Origin: an uncultured Eubacteriales bacterium
GTDB taxonomy: Bacteria > Bacillota > Clostridia > Christensenellales > CAG-138
Length of the DNA: 9,612 nt
Direction: 5' to 3'
NCBI GenBank assembly: GCA_900543475.1
Contig: UQRU01000084.1
Location: 1-9,612, forward strand
Positions 6,057 to 9,612 of the stretch are shown here, in pieces (the first letter of the stretch is position 1; each line of letters begins with the position of its first letter). Under the pieces are notes generated by a model, which did not search any database, had not been told where the DNA came from, and saw only the letters and a list, made by a program, of their open reading frames with translations. Made by a program: the position numbers and the translations under genes.

Positions 6057-7418
6057 ATGCAGACGCTCATCAAAAACGGAACCATTGTCAATCCCCAAGG
6101 CCGCTCCAAGATGGATGTATTGGTAGAAGATGGCCGCATTATTGCCCTTGCCCCGGAGCTGCGGGCCCCAGGCGCCCAGGTGATCCAGGCCAAGGGCTGT
6201 TATGTATTTCCAGGCTTTATCGACACCCATACCCATTTCGACCTGGATACCGGCAGCGCCGTCACGGCGGACGATTTTGTCACCGGCACCAAAGCCGCCG
6301 CCTTGGGCGGTACCACCTGCATATTGGATTTCGCCACCCAAGAGCGGGATGGTTCCCTTCAGCAAGCATTGGATACCTGGCATGAAAAAGCCCAGGGCTC
6401 CAGCTGCAACTATGGGTTCCACATGGCCATTGCCCGGTGGGATGAAGGCGTCCGGGCCGAAATGAGCGAGATGTCCCGGCAGGGGATCACTTCCTATAAA
6501 ATGTACATGGTCTACGACGCCCTGCGGGTGGACGACGGCCAGATCTTCCAGGCCCTGCAGGAGGCCACCCGTCTCGGCGCTCTCATTGGGGTACATTGTG
6601 AAAACTGGGACGTGCTGCTGCAAATGATCCAGCAGGTAAAGGATGGGGGCATCACCGGCCCCTATGGCCATCCCCTTTCCCGGCCCGCCGAGGTGGAGGC
6701 GGAGGCCGTCCACCGGTTCCTGCGGATCGCCCAGCTGGCCCACGCCCCCGCCTATGTGGTGCATCTTTCCACCGCCCAGGGCCTAGAGGAGGCCCGCCGG
6801 GCCAGGGCTCGGGGCCAGAAGGTTTTTTTAGAGACCTGCCCCCAGTATTTGCTGCTTACGGATCAGCGATATCAAGATCCCGACGGGGCAAAATATGTGA
6901 TGAGTCCTCCCCTGCGCAAAACCTGGGACAATGAAGCCCTGTGGCAGGGCCTCAACAGCGGGGAGATCAATACCATCGGTACGGATCACTGTTCCTTCAC
7001 CATGGCGCAAAAAGCCATGGGCGCCCATGATTTTTCAAAAATTCCCAATGGCGCCCCTGGGGTGCAGCATCGGGCCCAGCTCCTCTACACCTACGGCGTA
7101 TGCGCCGGCAGGTTGAGCCTGGAGCAGATGGCGGCCCTGCTTTCTTCCAACGCAGCCCATCTGTTCGGCATGCCGGACCGGGGTTTGGTAGCCTTAGGCC
7201 GGGCTGCGGATCTGGTGGTATGGGATCCCAGCTATGCAAACTGCATTACCGACACCAATCATGCGCATAATTGTGATAACTCCCCTTATGCCGGCATGCA
7301 GGTGCAAGGCTTGGCCCGGGACGTGCTCATCAATGGCAAAGCCGTGGTGCGAGACGGCCAGCTGGTTGCGGACGGCCAGGGGAAATATATCCACAGAAGC
7401 AGGTGTTCCATCGATTGA
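6057..7418 (+). CDS. Dihydropyrimidinase/hydantoinase-family cyclic amidohydrolase
   Basis: This 453-residue enzyme belongs to the hydantoinase/dihydropyrimidinase branch of the amidohydrolases, which open cyclic amide rings using two metal ions. Ligands are all in place: H58 and H60 (DTHTHFD), the lysine expected to be carbamylated K148 (SYKMY), H180, H236 and D310 (GTDH). Substrate-contact positions of the family also appear: Y153, S283 and N331 (PNGAPG). The ATG follows AGGAGG by 6 nt; the frame is open upstream to 5889, but that extension is unlike the family and has no Shine-Dalgarno. Within a purine cluster, the homologue in E. coli (HyuA/YgeZ) also sits beside mocA and xanthine-dehydrogenase-like genes, so a purine-derived ring is a more likely substrate than dihydrouracil. 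At 337 there is Gln where I recall Glu in many relatives. The exact substrate is unknown. Confidence 0.88.
   Translation: MQTLIKNGTIVNPQGRSKMDVLVEDGRIIALAPELRAPGAQVIQAKGCYVFPGFIDTHTHFDLDTGSAVTADDFVTGTKAAALGGTTCILDFATQERDGSLQQALDTWHEKAQGSSCNYGFHMAIARWDEGVRAEMSEMSRQGITSYKMYMVYDALRVDDGQIFQALQEATRLGALIGVHCENWDVLLQMIQQVKDGGITGPYGHPLSRPAEVEAEAVHRFLRIAQLAHAPAYVVHLSTAQGLEEARRARARGQKVFLETCPQYLLLTDQRYQDPDGAKYVMSPPLRKTWDNEALWQGLNSGEINTIGTDHCSFTMAQKAMGAHDFSKIPNGAPGVQHRAQLLYTYGVCAGRLSLEQMAALLSSNAAHLFGMPDRGLVALGRAADLVVWDPSYANCITDTNHAHNCDNSPYAGMQVQGLARDVLINGKAVVRDGQLVADGQGKYIHRSRCSID
7401..7405 (+). promoter_or_regulatory. Ribosome binding site favouring a TTG start for mocA
   Basis: AGGTG at 7401-7405 ends 9 nt before a TTG at 7415 that overlaps the preceding stop codon as TTGA. 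The alternative GTG at 7403 lies inside this same motif and has no adequate Shine-Dalgarno of its own. Confidence 0.55.
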
Positions 7419-8017
7419 AAAAAAAGCTGAAATTGGGCTGCGTCCTCATGGCGGCAGGCAATGCCACACGCTTTGGCGAAAATAAGCTGTTGGCGGAGTT
7501 CATGGGACGGCCCTTGATTGAATACGCCCTACGCGCCATCCCTAAAGACGCCTTTAAACGGGTAGCGGTGGTAAGTCAATATGGCCCTGTATTAGACCTA
7601 GCGGGAAAATATGGATTTATTTCCGTAGAAAACCAAGACCCAGCTGCGGGGGTGAGCCACACCATCCGCTTGGGCCTGGACGCCCTCCAGGAGATGGACG
7701 CCGCCATGTTTATGGTAGCGGATCAACCTTGCCTTCGGCCCGAAACCGTTCAAGCCCAGATCGATTTCTTCCGGACCAAGCCCAACTGCATCGTGGCCAT
7801 GGGCTATGGCAAGCGACGGGGCAACCCCGTAATTTTCCCAAGTTATTTTTTTCCCCAGCTCCGCGCCCTTTCCGGGGATCGCGGCGGCAGCCATGTGATG
7901 TCCGCCAATTCCGATGCCTTGCTGCTCTACCAGGTGGCAGAGGATCTGCAATTGCGGGATGTGGATCGAAAGCAGGAACTGGAACAGCTTAAAAGCGAAC
8001 TATCCCGCCCATTTTAA
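7415..8017 (+). CDS. mocA: Molybdenum cofactor cytidylyltransferase, MocA-like
   Basis: This 200-residue protein is a MobA-like nucleotidyltransferase, most like MocA, which joins CMP to molybdopterin to make the cytosine-dinucleotide cofactor used by xanthine-dehydrogenase-family enzymes. Residues 11-24 form the nucleotide-binding LMAAGNATRFGENK loop. ADQP at 102-105 corresponds to the family's GDQP metal/nucleotide motif, followed by RGNPVIF (135-141) and GDRGG (154-158). The C-terminal DVDRKQEL (182-189) replaces the more usual DIDTPEDL. Its cluster position with xdhABC supports a role in maturing XdhA. The start is probably TTG 7415, overlapping the hydantoinase stop as TTGA; an in-frame GTG at 7403 would add four residues. 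Length is close to E. coli MocA (about 192). A guanylyl- rather than cytidylyltransferase activity is less likely but not excluded. Confidence 0.85.
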   Translation: MKKKLKLGCVLMAAGNATRFGENKLLAEFMGRPLIEYALRAIPKDAFKRVAVVSQYGPVLDLAGKYGFISVENQDPAAGVSHTIRLGLDALQEMDAAMFMVADQPCLRPETVQAQIDFFRTKPNCIVAMGYGKRRGNPVIFPSYFFPQLRALSGDRGGSHVMSANSDALLLYQVAEDLQLRDVDRKQELEQLKSELSRPF

Positions 8018-8026
8018 CCATTGTTT

Positions 8027-8053
8027 CCCGGCAAGGGCCCTATCCTTGCCGGG
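8027..8053 (+). other. Intergenic hairpin between mocA and guaD
   Basis: CCCGGCAAGG (8027-8036) pairs perfectly with CCTTGCCGGG (8044-8053) around a 7-base loop, 9 nt after the mocA stop. The bases that follow (GCGTTCTGCC) are a poor U tract, so it may be a weak or partial terminator, or a processing/stability hairpin that sets guaD expression apart from the two upstream genes. The rest of the gap to guaD is pyrimidine-rich with no convincing promoter. Confidence 0.5.
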
Positions 8054-8142
8054 GCGTTCTGCCATCTACACCATTTCTTTTCCCTACAGACCAGTTTCCA
8101 TTCTTTTATCCATTTATTTCTCGTTTTAAAGGAGGTCGTTTT

Positions 8143-9417
8143 ATGGAATCCATGCAAGGGCTGTGCGCCATCCGCGGTAACCTGGTCTATGCGCCCGCCT
8201 TGGGTCAGCTCACCACCCTTTCCCCGGGCTATATCATCACCCGGGACGGCCTGGTGGAAGGCGTGCTGGACCGACTTCCACCCCATTGGGGCGGCGAGGT
8301 GGTAAATTATGGGGACGCGGTCATTACCCCTGGCTTCTGTGATATGCACCTGCACGCCCCCCAGTTCCCCATGCTGGGCCTGGGTATGGATCTGCAGCTG
8401 CTGGAATGGCTCCAAACCTATACCTTCCCCACCGAGGCCAGGTTCGCGGATGTGGAATATGCAAAAATCGTCTACCAGCGGCTGGCCAAGGAGCTGATCC
8501 GAAGGGGTACCACCCGGATCTGCGCATTCTCCAGCGTCCATCGCCCCGCCACCCATGTGCTCATGACCCAATTGGAAAAAGCCGGCGTGACCGGCTACGT
8601 TGGCAAGGTGAACATGGACCGCAACGGCGGGGACTTGCTTACCGAGGATACCCAGGCTTCCATCCGGGAGACCCGGCTTTTCCTGGAGGAGTGCAGCGCC
8701 TATCCCCATCTAAAGCCTATCCTTACCCCGCGCTTTGTCCCCAGCTGCTCCGACGCCCTGCTGGATGCCCTAGGCAAACTGGCCCAAGAGTTCCCCCAGG
8801 TACCCGTCCAGTCCCATCTTTCCGAAAATCTGGATGAAATCGCCTGGGTTCGGCAGCTCCACCCGGATTGCAAGCAATATTGGCAGGCCTACGATAAATT
8901 CGGCCTGTTCCAAAAAGGGACCTTGATGGCCCATTGCGTATACAGCGATGAGCAGGAGCGCAAAGCCATTCGGGACGCCGGGGTGGTAGTGGTCCATTGC
9001 CCGGATTCCAATACCAGCGTAGCCAGCGGCATCGCCCCGCTACGGCGCATGTTGGACGAGGGCTTAAACGTGGTGATGGGCAGCGACATTGCCGGCGGCG
9101 CCAAGCTCTCCATGCCGGACGTGGCCACGGAGGCCATCCGGGTATCCAAACTGCGCTGGCTCCAAAGCGGCAAGGCCGAACCCTTCCTTACCGTCCGGGA
9201 GGCGTTTTATCTGATCACCACCGCCGGCCAGGCCTATTTCGGCGCAAAGCCGGGCTTCGGCATCGGCGAACCCCTCCACGCGGTGGTGTTCAACGACAGC
9301 CGGTTTGCCTTCAACCCCACCATTTCCCTGGAGGAACGGCTGGAGCGCATCCTATACCTGGGAGACAAATCCAACATTGTAGCCGTATACAGCGCCGGCA
9401 GGCTGGCGGACATTTAA
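8143..9417 (+). CDS. guaD: Guanine deaminase
   Basis: This enzyme hydrolyses guanine to xanthine and ammonia, a zinc-dependent amidohydrolase of the GuaD/ATZ-TRZ group acting in the cytoplasm. At 424 residues it is near the usual 430-440. Guanine-deaminase hallmarks are PGFCDMHLHAPQ (63-74; H69 and H71 bind metal), the family-specific WLQTYTFPTEARF (89-101), PRF (196-198, R197), SHLSEN (224-229; H225 and E228), H264 in AHCVYS, HCPDSN (285-290), and GSDIAGG (313-319; D315). The PQ and TYTFP elements separate it from the related SsnA and chlorohydrolase-type enzymes. The ATG lies 6 nt behind AAAGGAGGT (8128-8136), an excellent Shine-Dalgarno. It is the last gene of the plus-strand unit and supplies xanthine to the pathway served by XdhABC on the other strand. 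Confidence 0.95.
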   Translation: MESMQGLCAIRGNLVYAPALGQLTTLSPGYIITRDGLVEGVLDRLPPHWGGEVVNYGDAVITPGFCDMHLHAPQFPMLGLGMDLQLLEWLQTYTFPTEARFADVEYAKIVYQRLAKELIRRGTTRICAFSSVHRPATHVLMTQLEKAGVTGYVGKVNMDRNGGDLLTEDTQASIRETRLFLEECSAYPHLKPILTPRFVPSCSDALLDALGKLAQEFPQVPVQSHLSENLDEIAWVRQLHPDCKQYWQAYDKFGLFQKGTLMAHCVYSDEQERKAIRDAGVVVVHCPDSNTSVASGIAPLRRMLDEGLNVVMGSDIAGGAKLSMPDVATEAIRVSKLRWLQSGKAEPFLTVREAFYLITTAGQAYFGAKPGFGIGEPLHAVVFNDSRFAFNPTISLEERLERILYLGDKSNIVAVYSAGRLADI

Positions 9418-9438
9418 GTTCCGTCGTCCGTTGTTGAA

Positions 9439-9471
9439 GCGGCCCCCTGGGCTTCTTGCCCAGGGGGCCGC
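9439..9471 (+). terminator. Probable terminator hairpin after guaD
   Basis: A perfect 14-bp GC-rich stem (9439-9452 with 9458-9471) encloses a TTCTT loop, 21 nt after the guaD stop. No proper T run follows on the plus strand (CGTCGCCTTG), so termination would rest mainly on the very stable stem. The sequence quality falls soon after, so the missing tract could also reflect an unreliable contig end. Confidence 0.6.
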
Positions 9472-9479
9472 CGTCGCCT

Positions 9480-9612
9480 TGGGGGATTTCCGGCGCCGCG
9501 GGGGGGCGGCGGCGTTTTGCGGCCCGGGGGGGGGGGGGCCCCCCCCGGCCCCACCAAAACCCCGGGCCCCACCCCCCCCGGTTTTTGGGCCCCCCCCCCC
9601 CCCCCCCCCCCC
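9480..9612. other. Low-complexity G/C-run contig end, likely artefact
   Basis: From about 9480 the sequence becomes runs of G, then C, with short GC words and ends in an uninterrupted C run. It contains no coding potential. It mirrors the left end of the window, including an inverted near-copy (9498-9518) of the word at 69-88. I read it as an assembly or sequencing artefact. Confidence 0.7.

Noticed and set aside
8143..9417. Assignment as SsnA (putative aminohydrolase of the same type of cluster)
   Set aside because: The HAPQ and WLQTYTFPTEARF motifs are characteristic of guanine deaminase rather than SsnA.

Overview
The window is a purine-salvage/catabolism island with seven protein-coding genes in two divergent transcription units that share a 434-base regulatory gap (5623-6056). 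The DNA is GC-rich. Genes start behind strong AGGAGG-type Shine-Dalgarno sites, and one very likely uses a TTG start. There is no urate oxidase or other oxygen-dependent purine gene. The gene content resembles the anaerobic purine-degradation loci of gut bacteria, so my best guess is a GC-rich member of the Clostridia (Bacillota). This is inference; no rRNA or marker gene is present to confirm it.

Minus-strand unit (5622 down to 241, read right to left): adenine deaminase (ade), then the three subunits of an E. coli-type xanthine dehydrogenase: xdhA (molybdopterin subunit), xdhB (FAD subunit) and xdhC (2x[2Fe-2S] subunit). Spacing is 13 nt, 15 nt and a 1-nt overlap. A perfect-stem intrinsic terminator with a T tract lies just past xdhC (171-209), and a candidate promoter lies at 5764-5792. 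The operon therefore appears complete.

Plus-strand unit (6057 to 9417): a dihydropyrimidinase/hydantoinase-family cyclic amidohydrolase, then a MocA-type molybdenum-cofactor nucleotidyltransferase overlapping it by a few bases, then after a 125-nt gap with a hairpin, guanine deaminase (guaD). A strong hairpin follows at 9439-9471.

The genes combine into a coherent pathway. Ade turns adenine into hypoxanthine and GuaD turns guanine into xanthine. XdhABC interconverts hypoxanthine, xanthine and possibly urate. MocA supplies the cytosine-dinucleotide molybdenum cofactor that XdhA probably needs. The hydantoinase-like enzyme is the candidate for hydrolytic opening of a purine-derived ring further down. 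No transporter, regulator or Xdh maturation chaperone is present in the window.

Both ends (about 1-110 and 9480-9612) dissolve into G and C homopolymers and near-matching inverted GC-rich words. They look like sequencing/assembly artefacts at contig ends rather than biology. I found no tRNA, rRNA, CRISPR array, insertion sequence or recognisable riboswitch. The individual protein families are known; the less-explained material is the hydantoinase's true substrate and the repeated motifs in the divergent regulatory gap.
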